A stretch of 64,000 bases of DNA from Cohnella lubricantis (GTDB lineage: Bacteria > Bacillota > Bacilli > Paenibacillales > Paenibacillaceae): contig NZ_JACJVN010000057.1 of NCBI RefSeq assembly GCF_014212015.1, positions 56,056 to 120,055 of the forward strand, given 5' to 3'. Shown here piece by piece: positions 8,862 to 17,637 of this stretch. A program made the translations under genes and the position numbers. Every line of letters begins with the position of its first letter. Positions within the stretch are counted from its first letter, which is position 1. The notes below the pieces were generated by a model that worked only from the letters and a program-made list of their open reading frames with translations, was not told where the DNA came from and made no database searches.

Positions 8862-8963
8862 TTAGCCGTTCAACGTTTGGACTAGCTTAAAGAGCGCCTG
8901 CGCTGCTTCCGCGCGAGTTGCGGCGTCCTTCACCAGTAAGCCCGCCAGATCCGCAGCGCGAGC
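8862..8963 (-). pseudogene. Possible remnant of an S-layer homology (SLH) domain
   Basis: Downstream of the SNF2 gene, in another minus-strand frame, about 33 codons end in a stretch containing TRAEAAQALFKLVQ, which resembles the conserved end of SLH cell-wall-binding domains (TRAEFA..L..). No upstream SLH sequence or start is present, because the frame runs into the SNF2 coding region. It may be a fragment left by an old rearrangement; chance resemblance is possible. Confidence 0.25.
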
Positions 8964-8974
8964 CGCTCCCAGCA

Positions 8975-11900
8975 TTACGCAGACCAATTCCGGCGCAGCG
9001 TGAACAGATCGCGCAGCTCGTCGTTCGACAGCTCGGTAATCCAGCCCTCGGAGCTGGAGACGACGTTGTCGCTCAGCGCCTGCTTGCTCTCCAGCATCTC
9101 GTCGATGCGCTCCTCGAGCGTGCCGAGCGAGATGAACTTGTGCACCTGCACATCCTTCGTCTGGCCGATCCGGTAGGCGCGGTCGGTCGCCTGGTTCTCG
9201 ACGGCCGGATTCCACCAACGGTCGAAGTGGAAAACATGGTTGGCCGCCGTCAGGTTAAGCCCGACGCCGCCCGCCTTGAGCGACAGCACGAACACGTTCG
9301 GCTGTTCATCCGGCGGCAGATCGCGCGCTTGGAACCGCTCGATCATCCGGTCTCGCTGCAGCTTCGGCGTGCCGCCGTGCAGATAGAGGACCGGCTCGCC
9401 CAGCTCCTGCTCCAGCACGGCTTGGATCATGCGGCCCATCCCGATGAACTGGGTGAAAATCAAGCATTTCTCGCCTTCGTCGCGCAGCTCCTTCACCATG
9501 TCCAGCAGACGCTCCAGCTTGGACGACCGGCCGACGGCCGCGGCAAGCTCGGCCTCCGCCAGTTCGCCGCCTGAGCTTCGTCCAGCAGTCGCCGCCGCCG
9601 TATCCGCAGCTTCGCCTTCCAAGAGCGAAGGGTGGTCGCACGCCTGCTTCAGCCGCGTCAATGCCCCGAGGACGGCGCCCTTGCGCTCGATGCCCTCGAG
9701 CTTGTTCAGCTTCTCCAGCAGCTCGCGCACGATGCGATCGTACGACGCCGCTTGCTCGGCGGACAGGTGGATGTAGGTCTTCATCTCGTTCTTGTCCGGC
9801 AGGTCGAGCTGAATGGACGGGTCCTTCTTCTTGTGCCGCAGCATGAAGGGGTTGATGAGCCGGCGCAGCTCCGCCGTCTTCTTCGCGTCGCCTTCCTGCT
9901 CGATGGCGGCGGCGAACCGCTGCTGGAACGCGCGCTGGCTGCCCAAATATCCCGGCGCGATAAAATCATAGATCGACCAAAGCTCCGCCAGCCGATTCTC
10001 GACCGGCGTGCCGGTCAGCGCGACGCGATGCCGGGCCCGGAAGCTGCGGACCGCCGCCGACTGCTTCGTCTGGGCGTTCTTGATGTTCTGCGCTTCATCC
10101 AGGCAGATCGACGCCCATTGGAACGTCTGCAGCATCTCCTGATCCAGCGATGCGGTAGCGTAGGAGGTCAGCACGACATCTGCCGAGCTAGCCGCATCCG
10201 CGAACGCTTCGCTGCCGCTCAGCCGGCCGCTGCCGTAGTGCAGCATGACGCTGAGCGAAGGGGCGAAGCGCTGTAATTCCTTCTGCCAGTTGCCGAGCAC
10301 CGACGTGGGGCAGATGATGAGCGCAGGCTGCGGCTTGCCGTCCGGCGCGTTCTCCTTCATGTCGAGCAGATAGGAGATGAGCTGCACGGTTTTGCCGAGG
10401 CCCATGTCGTCGGCGAGCACCGCGCCAAGCCCGAAGCGCCGGAGGAAGGCGAGCCAGGCGAAGCCTTCGCGCTGATAGCTGCGCAGCTCGGCATGCAGGC
10501 CGGTGGGCGTTGCCGGCTTCGGCAGCTCCGATGGCTGCTGAAGCTGCGAGACGAGATGGGCGAGATGTTCGTTCAGCTCGACCTCGATCTGGACCCGGGC
10601 CGCCGCTTCCACGGCCTGTCGCTCGGCGTCCTCGGCCGACTCCGCGCCATCGCCGGCTCCTTGGCCGTTCGCGTCTGCCGCCTCCGCCAAACCGAGCAGA
10701 TGCAGCTGCAGCACGTCCTGGAAGGACAAGCCCTGCGACTTGTCCATGCCGTCCATCGCGCGCTGGATCTGCGCGAGCAGCTCCGGGTCGAGCGCGATCC
10801 ACCGGTCGCGGAAGCGCACGAGCCGCTCGCCGCGCGCCACGAGGCGCTTGAACTCCGCCTCGCTCAGCTCGGCGTCGCCGATCGCGATCCGCCAGTCGAA
10901 GCTGAGGATCGCATCGAGCCCGAACAGCGAGCGGCCGCCGCCCTGCGGCTGCTCCTGTTCGATCTTGGCGCGCAGCTTCGGCTTCTTGCGCCGCGCCGCT
11001 TCCCACCAGGCCGGCAGCAGCACCTGCCAGCCGGCCGCCACCAGCTTCGGGCCGTCGGCGGTCAGGAACCGCCACGCGGCCCGATCGTCCAGCGGACGGC
11101 GCAGCGCGTCGTCGCCGTCCGCGACAAGCCCTGCGGGCAGGCTGGCGCGGAGCTGCTCCAGCCAGCCGCCCGCCCGTTCGCGCACGTGGGCCGTCCAGCC
11201 GCTCGGCCACGTGCCGAACGCTTCGCCGGTGCCGGCTAGCCGCACTGGCACGAGCCGCGGCTCGTCCTGCTTGTCCTGCAGGACGAGCCGCAGCTTCCAC
11301 TCGGCGGGGGGCTCTGCCCCGACCCCGCCGTCGTCCTCGCCGTTGCCCGCGCCGCCTTGCGCCTCGCGCCTTGCGCCGCTGCCCTTGCCTTCAGCGCCGC
11401 CATCCGCGCGCCCGCCGCTCTTGCCGGCCTTCGGCTCCAGCAGCTGCAGCACGGGGCGGAACGGCGCGAGATCCGCCGTCCAGCCGACGCGCATGAGCCA
11501 TGCGTGCGCATCGAGCCCCGCAGCGGAGGCTGCGCCGCCCTCGGCGAACAGCAGCGGGAACTCGCGGCGCAAGTCCGCCGCGGCTTCTTCCGTGCCGTAA
11601 TAGCGGCTATGCACAGCAGCCGAGAAGGCGGCGCGCAGCCCGCGAAGCGTCTCCGCATCCAGAGGTCCGCCAGTCGCGGCACTCTCTTGGGTCCGCTCGC
11701 CGCGCGCCCCGTCCAGCGCCAGCGCCTCTCGCGTCCCCGCGCCAACCGTGCCCGCGCCCTCTGTCAGCGCTCGTCCGGCGCTGTTGGCTTCCAAGCCGCC
11801 GCCTCTGCCAGCCAGCGCCTCACGCACATCCTCGCTGAGCGCATCCGCGTCCCAGACCCACTGCAGCCCGCGGCCCTCCTGATAAGCCTGGAAGTCCGGC

Positions 11901-12256
11901 ACGAAGCGCCGCTCCTCCAGACACGCCATCAGCGCCGGAGCGAGCGCCGTTAGCTGCGCGGCTTCGCCTTCCCACGTCCAGCCGATGTGCGCGAGCAGCG
12001 TATTAGCGGCGAGGAACGCAAGGACCTGCTCAGCGGGGAGGATGACGACCTCATCGGCGCCGGCCGGACGCACCTCCAGCTCCGTTCCGTAGAAGGAGGG
12101 CTCGTGCCAAGCGAACAGCCGATGCTTCAGGAAGCGCCCCGGCGATTCCCGGTAGCCATTGTCTCCGCCCCAGAACAGCCCGTCCCCTTGCTCGGTCAGA
12201 CGGAGGCGGACGGTGACTTGCTCGATATGATAGTCCAAGCTCGGATTCATGCTCAT
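8975..12256 (-). CDS. SNF2-family DEAD/H ATPase (helicase-like)
   Basis: 1093 aa SWI2/SNF2-type DNA translocase. The N-terminal half contains the SNF2-associated region. The ATPase core has DDMGLGKT (motif I, near residue 615), LDEAQNIKN (motif II, near 719), TGTPVENR (motif III region), and the C-terminal lobe with DRWWNPAVENQATDRAYRIGQ motifs near 1020-1032. The ATG at 12256 overlaps the stop of the SWIM gene (ATGA), so the two are translationally coupled. Residues about 150-340 contain Gly/Ala/Arg-rich low-complexity stretches not typical of the family. The role in bacteria is thought to be remodelling of RNA polymerase or DNA-protein complexes; the specific role here is unknown. Confidence 0.93.
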   Translation of the reverse strand: MSMNPSLDYHIEQVTVRLRLTEQGDGLFWGGDNGYRESPGRFLKHRLFAWHEPSFYGTELEVRPAGADEVVILPAEQVLAFLAANTLLAHIGWTWEGEAAQLTALAPALMACLEERRFVPDFQAYQEGRGLQWVWDADALSEDVREALAGRGGGLEANSAGRALTEGAGTVGAGTREALALDGARGERTQESAATGGPLDAETLRGLRAAFSAAVHSRYYGTEEAAADLRREFPLLFAEGGAASAAGLDAHAWLMRVGWTADLAPFRPVLQLLEPKAGKSGGRADGGAEGKGSGARREAQGGAGNGEDDGGVGAEPPAEWKLRLVLQDKQDEPRLVPVRLAGTGEAFGTWPSGWTAHVRERAGGWLEQLRASLPAGLVADGDDALRRPLDDRAAWRFLTADGPKLVAAGWQVLLPAWWEAARRKKPKLRAKIEQEQPQGGGRSLFGLDAILSFDWRIAIGDAELSEAEFKRLVARGERLVRFRDRWIALDPELLAQIQRAMDGMDKSQGLSFQDVLQLHLLGLAEAADANGQGAGDGAESAEDAERQAVEAAARVQIEVELNEHLAHLVSQLQQPSELPKPATPTGLHAELRSYQREGFAWLAFLRRFGLGAVLADDMGLGKTVQLISYLLDMKENAPDGKPQPALIICPTSVLGNWQKELQRFAPSLSVMLHYGSGRLSGSEAFADAASSADVVLTSYATASLDQEMLQTFQWASICLDEAQNIKNAQTKQSAAVRSFRARHRVALTGTPVENRLAELWSIYDFIAPGYLGSQRAFQQRFAAAIEQEGDAKKTAELRRLINPFMLRHKKKDPSIQLDLPDKNEMKTYIHLSAEQAASYDRIVRELLEKLNKLEGIERKGAVLGALTRLKQACDHPSLLEGEAADTAAATAGRSSGGELAEAELAAAVGRSSKLERLLDMVKELRDEGEKCLIFTQFIGMGRMIQAVLEQELGEPVLYLHGGTPKLQRDRMIERFQARDLPPDEQPNVFVLSLKAGGVGLNLTAANHVFHFDRWWNPAVENQATDRAYRIGQTKDVQVHKFISLGTLEERIDEMLESKQALSDNVVSSSEGWITELSNDELRDLFTLRRNWSA

Positions 12257-13851
12257 AATATCAGCTTCCCTTTCCGCAGCTCCTCCTGGAGCGCCCGCAG
12301 CCGGCTGTGCCGATCCACGAACGTCTCGAAGAAGTACGCCCAGCGATCTTCCCGCTTTGTCTTCTTATACAGCTTGGCCAGCCGCTTGAGCAGCTTCACC
12401 GCCTGCTTGTAGCCGTCCCGGTTCTTCAGCAGGACGTAGCGCTCGACCGCCTGATGATAGAAGGGCAGCAGCGCTTCCGGATCTGCCTTCTCGATCGGCT
12501 GCAGGTCCGCGGCGCGGAAGTCCAGCGGGTCGTGACCGCTGCTCAGCTGATAGTCGATCCATTGCCGCCACTTCCCGAACGCGAGCAGCTTCTCCTCATA
12601 GATCTGGCCGGAGCGGGGGAGGAGGCCGACGATCGCTCGCCACATCCGAGCCTCTTCTTCCGGACGCTGCCGGACGGCCGTCTCCCACAGCTGCGCATAT
12701 TCCGCCAACACATCACGCCGATACCCGTCGAGAAAAACCGCGCAACCAGCCAGCCAATCGGCCAGCCGTTCCCAAGCTTGAAGCTCGTACAGTCGGCGGA
12801 GGAGACGGAGAACGTCGCGGGGAGTCGGGCTGCCGGCTTCCGCGAGCGAATCCCGCGCTTCCCGATCTTCGCCCCGAAGCAGATGGATCCAGCTTCGCGC
12901 CGTCAGCCAAGCGGTGCGGTTCAAGTCCGCGCCGTAGCTGTCCGCGGCTGACTTCAGAGCCGCCAGCTCAGCGTCGTACAGATCTGCGCCATCCGCCTGC
13001 GGCGGAATCCAGCGGCTCCACAGCTCGAAGTAGGGAGCCGAGAAATGATCCGAGTGGGGCGACTTGAACAGCAGACGGCGGCGCACATAGTCCGCCGTCT
13101 CGAGCAGCCGGGCGGTCTGGTCGGGTTCGGCTGCTAAGGGCAATTCATTTTCCAAACACTGCATGGCGGCCTGCTTCACATCGGAGGCGGCGATATTCGT
13201 GAAGTAGCCGAGGAACGCTTCCGAAGTCAGCTTGCTCAGCAAGAACAAATACGCATTCAGCTCGAACAGCCGGTCCGCCGCAGCCGTAAGCGCCGGCTTC
13301 CACCGCTGGATGTTCGCCCACGCCTGCTTGACGTAATGCGGATTGCGGGTGTGATCGAGCAACGGCTCGACGCAGAGCTCGAACCAGTCGTGCCACTGCG
13401 GCACGCTCATGCCGGGCAATAGGGCAGCCTGATGTTCAGCCTTCAATAGCGGCGTCTCTCGCTTCGCGCCGCGCTTCTCTATCGCGCTGCCTTCAAGCGC
13501 GGGACGCGCGGCGAAGTTCATTTTTGCATTCGCGAGCACGTGAACCGATCTTCCGGCCTGCTCTGCAACGGTCATCAGCACCGCGACCATATGCTTGCAC
13601 GGCCTGCCAACCGGACAGTCGCAGTCGCTCCTGCTCAGCTTGTCCAAGAAGATGTTGACGTCGTACACTTCCGAGCCGCTGACAATTGCCTTCATCTCGC
13701 CGTCTCCAGCAGCTTGAAACGCCACGACACGCCCTTGCTTGTAATATTGATAGCCGCGCTTGATCGTCAGGTCGTCGAATTGCTCCGCAACGAATTGCGT
13801 CAGCCGGCTCCATTGTTCGTCGGTTAGCGTAAGTTCGGTGGGTATGTTCAT
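12253..13851 (-). CDS. SWIM zinc-finger protein
   Basis: 532 aa from the ATG at 13851, preceded by GGGGACGGA; an in-frame ATG at 13872 is possible but would leave almost no leader after the candidate promoter. The SWIM signature CxCP-x5-CKH (CDCPVGRPCKH) lies near residue 77-87. The rest is a long helical region of TPR-like character. SWIM proteins are commonly encoded directly upstream of SNF2 ATPases in Bacillales, and the 4-nt ATGA overlap supports a functional complex in which the SWIM domain binds DNA or protein. Confidence 0.9.
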   Translation of the reverse strand: MNIPTELTLTDEQWSRLTQFVAEQFDDLTIKRGYQYYKQGRVVAFQAAGDGEMKAIVSGSEVYDVNIFLDKLSRSDCDCPVGRPCKHMVAVLMTVAEQAGRSVHVLANAKMNFAARPALEGSAIEKRGAKRETPLLKAEHQAALLPGMSVPQWHDWFELCVEPLLDHTRNPHYVKQAWANIQRWKPALTAAADRLFELNAYLFLLSKLTSEAFLGYFTNIAASDVKQAAMQCLENELPLAAEPDQTARLLETADYVRRRLLFKSPHSDHFSAPYFELWSRWIPPQADGADLYDAELAALKSAADSYGADLNRTAWLTARSWIHLLRGEDREARDSLAEAGSPTPRDVLRLLRRLYELQAWERLADWLAGCAVFLDGYRRDVLAEYAQLWETAVRQRPEEEARMWRAIVGLLPRSGQIYEEKLLAFGKWRQWIDYQLSSGHDPLDFRAADLQPIEKADPEALLPFYHQAVERYVLLKNRDGYKQAVKLLKRLAKLYKKTKREDRWAYFFETFVDRHSRLRALQEELRKGKLIL

Positions 13852-13888
13852 CGTTCCGTCCCCGTTCATCATCTATCTTCGTGTGCCT

Positions 13889-13897
13889 ATTATAGCA
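13889..13897 (-). promoter_or_regulatory. Extended -10 promoter of the SWIM-SNF2 operon
   Basis: On the minus strand the sequence reads TGCTATAAT, an extended -10 element about 38 bp before the ATG at 13851. No good -35 hexamer is seen. Confidence 0.4.
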
Positions 13898-14053
13898 TTT
13901 TTGGGTCGCGCTGCCGCCGACGAACTGCATCCGCAGGCGAACGCGGGCGATCCATCCCCGTCAAGAGGATCTCCGACCCTGTCAATGGCGCAATTATGTA
14001 TTAAAAATATTACACATTCCGCCACCGCAGCCAGGCAGGATGCAGGATGCAGG

Positions 14054-14107
14054 ACGTACAGCGCACAGCGTACAGCGCACAGCGCACAGCGTACAGCGCA
14101 CGGCGTA
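14054..14107. repeat. Short tandem repeat of ACAGCGY heptamers
   Basis: About seven near-perfect copies of the 7-mer ACAGCGC/ACAGCGT lie in the 373-bp gene-free interval 13873-14245. Apart from this repeat and the hairpin at 14148 I see nothing else in that interval. Confidence 0.7.
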
Positions 14108-14147
14108 TCGCAGACCCGGTGCGCGCGCATACCGCCAAACCCAGAAC

Positions 14148-14187
14148 AGCCGCCTCCCGCGGATCGACCGATCCAAAGGAGGCGGCT
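14148..14187 (-). terminator. Hairpin terminating the DUF350 operon
   Basis: A perfect 10-bp stem AGCCGCCTCC / GGAGGCGGCT (14148-14157 and 14178-14187) encloses a second perfect stem GGATCG/CGATCC. On the minus strand it is followed by GTTCTGGGTTT. It lies 60 bp beyond the stop of the DUF350 gene. Confidence 0.6.
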
Positions 14188-14245
14188 GCTTGCCGCTCGA
14201 CCTATTGCCAATACCATCCGCCTATTGCTCTTTGCCTATCGGCAA

Positions 14246-14644
14246 TCAAACAATCAAACTGCTGATCGCGAAGCTCATGCCGATGTAGACGAAGCTGAGC
14301 AGGATGCCGACTGCGACGTTGCCCTTCTGCAGGTGCTCGGCCACCTTAAGGCCCGGCGTCGCCCATTCGAACACCCAATAGACGGCGACGAGGCAGACGT
14401 AACCGACGCCGAACCACAGCATCATGTGCCAGATCGAGCTGTTCGTGTAGGCCGCTACGCCGAGGACAATCGCCGTCGACAAGAACTTGCCGCCCATGGC
14501 GAGACCGACGGCTGTGTTGCCTTTGCGAAGCTCATCCATATCGTTGAACGGCGTCATCCAACTGAAGATGACCATGCCGAGCAGCTGCAATACGAGAATC
14601 ACAACGACACTTATGAAAATATCAAGAACGATCAATCCGCCCAC
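14246..14644 (-). CDS. DUF350 membrane protein (YjfL-like)
   Basis: 132 aa with four hydrophobic helices in two tandem halves (around residues 5-28, 45-68, 72-92 and 108-130), each half containing the KGN(V/T)AVG motif typical of DUF350 (DELRKGNTAVGLA and EHLQKGNVAVGIL). Start GTG at 14644 or TTG at 14635; both follow a G-rich ribosome binding site. It overlaps the upstream gene by 13 nt. DUF350 proteins occur in the E. coli yjf operon with a glutathionylspermidine-synthase-like ATP-grasp protein, as here. Molecular function unknown. Confidence 0.85.
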   Translation of the reverse strand: MGGLIVLDIFISVVVILVLQLLGMVIFSWMTPFNDMDELRKGNTAVGLAMGGKFLSTAIVLGVAAYTNSSIWHMMLWFGVGYVCLVAVYWVFEWATPGLKVAEHLQKGNVAVGILLSFVYIGMSFAISSLIV

Positions 14645-15351
14645 CCCCGGAATTTGGCATAAGCCAGGTCATAATTGCTGTAATCGTGCACTTCTTCGAG
14701 AATGACCGCCGCTTGCTTCTCCGACTTCAGCCTGTCATAGCGCGCGTCGTCGATCGGCTGCTTAACCTGCTGGCCGGAAGGAAGCGTCAGCACGGCGAAG
14801 TCCCTCGTCTGCCCCTCGTAGGAAGTCTTGTAGACGCCGACAAGGTCGACATCCGTCTTCAGGCTCAGCTTCAGCTTCGCCATGTCGCTCTCGGCCGCTT
14901 CCTGCGACTTGAAGGACTTGATGGCCTTCCAGGCGGTGAGCGTAATGCTCGCCCGGTTGTCGTCTCCCGTATTCATGACGGCTCCCATGAACTGCAGCGT
15001 CCAGATCTTGTCGCCTGTCGCATAGTTGTCGTCGTTCGGGAGCAGCTCGTTGCCGGGCAGCACCGTCATATCCCCGCCGATCAGATCGCCGACCGTGCCT
15101 TCTACAATCTGATAATCCCAAGGCACGGTATTGGGGGCCAGCGACGACGAAGAGTCTTGGCCCGAGGAGGATTCGCTCTGGCTCCACGCCACCGCGGAGC
15201 TGCCCCACTGGCTGCTCCGATCCGAACAAGAATTGGCGATGATGCTGATGAAGACGATGACCAGTATGCCGCCGACGATCATCTGGATCAGGCGGCCGCC
15301 GTTCGAAGACCCGTTCTGCCGTTGTTGCTGTCTTGGTTCCCAACCGTTCAT
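14632..15351 (-). CDS. Membrane-anchored exported protein of unknown function
   Basis: 239 aa. A Gln/Asn-rich cytoplasmic N-terminus is followed by one transmembrane anchor (about residues 23-42), a Ser-rich linker (about 48-72), and an extracytoplasmic domain of about 165 residues. No family was recognised with confidence. The ATG at 15351 directly follows the stop of the ATP-grasp gene (TGAATG), so it is tightly coupled to that gene and to the DUF350 gene downstream. The position suggests a partner in the same envelope process. Confidence 0.7.
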   Translation of the reverse strand: MNGWEPRQQQRQNGSSNGGRLIQMIVGGILVIVFISIIANSCSDRSSQWGSSAVAWSQSESSSGQDSSSSLAPNTVPWDYQIVEGTVGDLIGGDMTVLPGNELLPNDDNYATGDKIWTLQFMGAVMNTGDDNRASITLTAWKAIKSFKSQEAAESDMAKLKLSLKTDVDLVGVYKTSYEGQTRDFAVLTLPSGQQVKQPIDDARYDRLKSEKQAAVILEEVHDYSNYDLAYAKFRGWAD

Positions 15352-16551
15352 TCATTTCACTCCGATCGCCACAAAATGACTCGTATTCCCCGTTATCGGC
15401 CCGCCCGCGCGTCCGAGCAAGCCGCACGGAACGCCGTTCAGCACGAACATGCCGGTCAGGAGGTGGTATTCGCCCGTCTCCAGCTGGATCTTGGCCAGCT
15501 CAGCGCGCTTCTGGTAGACCATCGGGAAGAACCGTCCGGTATCGTAGCCGTCCCGATCCACGTGCTCCAGCTGCCCGCTGTCGTCGAACAGCGATACGGC
15601 GCCGCCTTCCCGGCCGAACATCGGCTTCGAGACGAAGCTGCCGTCGAACAGCGCCTTATTGTACGTCGGCAGCATGTGGCGGCCGATCGTCTCCAGCTCC
15701 TCCGGCTCGAATACGAGCTGCAGTTCATATAAGCCCCAGATAAGCGCTTGAAGCCCTTTCGATTGCATGATGACCGCGTGAGGGCTGTTGAACAGCGTCA
15801 GCCGCTCCTTCTCCAGCGCATAGGCGAGAGCGTCTCCGCCGTCGTCGATGCCCATCCACTCCTTCGGATAGAGCGCGAACAGGCGGCGAATCTCCTCGCC
15901 GTTCTTGTCCTTCAGCACCCCATCGTCGACCCATAGATCCAGAACGTCAACGCCGCGAACGCCGGACAAGCCGCTATGGCGCATTAGCAGCTCCACCGTG
16001 CCGGTATCTTCCTGGTGGGAGCCGAAGGCGACGCAAGCGGCCGCATCGGGCTGCCAAGCGGACCAAGCCTCGCGAATCCGCGCCGCCATCCCGCCGTTGG
16101 CCGAACGAATGCCGTATTGCTCGCACATCCACGGCGTAGCGGCCGCAGCCTCGGCATAGCCGGTCGGCGTATCCGAGTTCAGCTCCAGCAGCTTGATCTC
16201 GCCCGTGCCGGAGACGGCCCAGTCGAACCTGGCATAGCGGCTGATCAGCCCTTCCGGCTCGAGTGGCAGCGTGTCCAGACTCTCCCACAGCACCTGCGGG
16301 ATGCCGATCATCTCATACAGGTCGCGTCGACCCTTCACGAACCGAGCAGCCTTATCGAAAATGTGCCAAAGCTTCGAGCTAGCCTGCTCAAGCTCCTCGT
16401 ACACGCCGCCGTCCATGACGACGAGATGGTCCACCCAATACGGTTCCTCGTCCAGATCCGCCCAGCCGAAGCCCAGCTCGCGGAGCTCGCGAACCCGGCC
16501 GGCGCGGTCTTGATGCGGCGAGCCGATGACTTCGAATGCATTCTGGGTCAT
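15352..16551 (-). CDS. Glutathionylspermidine-synthase-family ATP-grasp protein (YjfC-like)
   Basis: 399 aa, the usual length of the family. ATP-grasp features include RYARFDWAVSGTGEIKLLELNSDTP as separate blocks (the ELNSDTPTG motif near residues 140-150) and a C-terminal SKPMFGREGGAV segment near 310 that carries the nucleotide-binding Lys. The enzyme should form an amide bond between a carboxylate and an amine; in Firmicutes without glutathione the substrate is unknown. The start overlaps the stop of the upstream Ser-rich gene by 4 nt. Confidence 0.85.
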   Translation of the reverse strand: MTQNAFEVIGSPHQDRAGRVRELRELGFGWADLDEEPYWVDHLVVMDGGVYEELEQASSKLWHIFDKAARFVKGRRDLYEMIGIPQVLWESLDTLPLEPEGLISRYARFDWAVSGTGEIKLLELNSDTPTGYAEAAAATPWMCEQYGIRSANGGMAARIREAWSAWQPDAAACVAFGSHQEDTGTVELLMRHSGLSGVRGVDVLDLWVDDGVLKDKNGEEIRRLFALYPKEWMGIDDGGDALAYALEKERLTLFNSPHAVIMQSKGLQALIWGLYELQLVFEPEELETIGRHMLPTYNKALFDGSFVSKPMFGREGGAVSLFDDSGQLEHVDRDGYDTGRFFPMVYQKRAELAKIQLETGEYHLLTGMFVLNGVPCGLLGRAGGPITGNTSHFVAIGVK

Positions 16552-17249
16552 CCGCCGAACCCGCTCGAACTGGACTTGCTGCTAGAGCTCGAAGAGCTGA
16601 AGCTGCTCGACTTGCCGCCGATATCGCCTGGGCTGGATGATGTGGAGCGGCGGGTGATCGAACCGGTTGTGTTTGATGTTTTCGGCCGGACGGTTGAGCC
16701 GACGACCGGCTTGTTGCGGAACGTCTCCGAGTCGTAGGCAGCCGGCTTGTAGGCTTGCCCGGTACGGGTATCGTAAGCGGGGCGGCTGCCGTAATAACGG
16801 CTGCTGGAATAAGAGCTTCCCCCGTTGAAAATCAGATGATATAGCAGCAGATCATCCCAGCCGAAGCCGGACGAGGTGTGCACGATCGTCGTGCCGCCGC
16901 CTCCGCCGGAGCCGCCTTCAGCGCCTGTCGGCTCGGTTGGTTCTTCGCCTTGTTGCTGCTCTTCGTCCAGCATCGGAATGTTCCAGTCGATGGACGGATC
17001 GAAGTAAGCCTTCACCGCATCCGTCGACCATTCCGTCAGCACGGGACCTGCCGCCTCGCTGGAAGCGGACGCCGATGGAGAAGACGTGGCGGTCTCCGCC
17101 GAAGCGCTGTTCGAGGGGCCGGCAACAGCCAGCGCATTCGCCAGCAAGGCGATGCCCAGCGACGTCGACAACACCTTGAGCGGTTTGCCGTCCGGCGTGA
17201 ACAGACGCACTGGCAAGGAGGGGCCGTTCTTGGATTCTTGTTCGCTCAT
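16548..17249 (-). CDS. Ser-rich low-complexity exported protein
   Basis: 233 aa. A hydrophobic segment (LSTSLGIALLANALAVAG, about residues 27-44) may serve as signal or anchor. It is followed by a Ser/Ala-rich stretch, a GGSGGGGG linker, a tyrosine-rich middle part, and a C-terminus that is almost pure Ser/Lys with final SSGFGG. The ATG at 17249 follows AAAGGAGTT. It lies at the head of the ATP-grasp/DUF350 operon (4-nt overlap). It resembles the Ser-rich surface-type proteins found with DUF350 clusters, but no domain is clear. Confidence 0.7.
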   Translation of the reverse strand: MSEQESKNGPSLPVRLFTPDGKPLKVLSTSLGIALLANALAVAGPSNSASAETATSSPSASASSEAAGPVLTEWSTDAVKAYFDPSIDWNIPMLDEEQQQGEEPTEPTGAEGGSGGGGGTTIVHTSSGFGWDDLLLYHLIFNGGSSYSSSRYYGSRPAYDTRTGQAYKPAAYDSETFRNKPVVGSTVRPKTSNTTGSITRRSTSSSPGDIGGKSSSFSSSSSSSKSSSSGFGG

Positions 17250-17255
17250 GGCTTG

Positions 17256-17489
17256 TTAACTCCTTTCAATCTTAGCCGCATGGCGCACAGCGGAGAGGAG
17301 CAGCTCCACCGCCTGCGTATCCACATTCAGCCGTCCTTCGAGCGTCTCGTATTCCACGCCCCCGATGACGAGGAAATTGACATGATGCAGAGCCTCCAAT
17401 AGCTGAGGGCTCCATTCCCGCTCGTCGATCTTGCGAATCTCGCCGCCCGATTGCTTCTCCAACAGGTGCACGACCAACCCTTTTTCCAA
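17256..17489 (-). CDS. Small unknown protein, first gene of the ATP-grasp operon
   Basis: 77 aa from the TTG at 17489, which sits seven bases after AGAGGAGG; the TTG at 17495 is in frame but too close to it. It is a soluble, acidic/basic mixed protein with no recognised family. Only six bases separate its stop from the next start, so it is probably the first cistron of the operon running to 14246. It diverges from the merR gene. Confidence 0.6.
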   Translation of the reverse strand: MEKGLVVHLLEKQSGGEIRKIDEREWSPQLLEALHHVNFLVIGGVEYETLEGRLNVDTQAVELLLSAVRHAAKIERS

Positions 17490-17576
17490 CTGCAATCCTC
17501 CTCTTCCAATGAAAGCACATGTGAATAAATACGTTTCTTCTCCGCCTCATGTTGCGTTGAATTGCAAAAAAAAGTG

Positions 17577-17608
17577 TTGACTCTGACATCAGCGGCAGGG
17601 TTTATGAT
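17577..17608 (+). promoter_or_regulatory. MerR-type promoter with 20-bp spacer and dyad operator
   Basis: TTGACT (17577-17582) and TATGAT (17603-17608) are separated by 20 bp rather than 17. The spacer carries an imperfect dyad (ACTCTG...CAGGGT). Over-long spacers that the regulator untwists are the established hallmark of MerR-family-activated promoters, and the merR gene starts 30 bp downstream, so autoregulation is likely. Confidence 0.75.
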
Positions 17609-17637
17609 GGGGGTACGGGGCGATCGGAGGTGCAGGC

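Noticed and set aside
13760..14662. 300-codon plus-strand ORF
   Set aside because: Runs antisense to the start of the SWIM gene and to the DUF350 gene and through a 7-mer repeat; no family resemblance.
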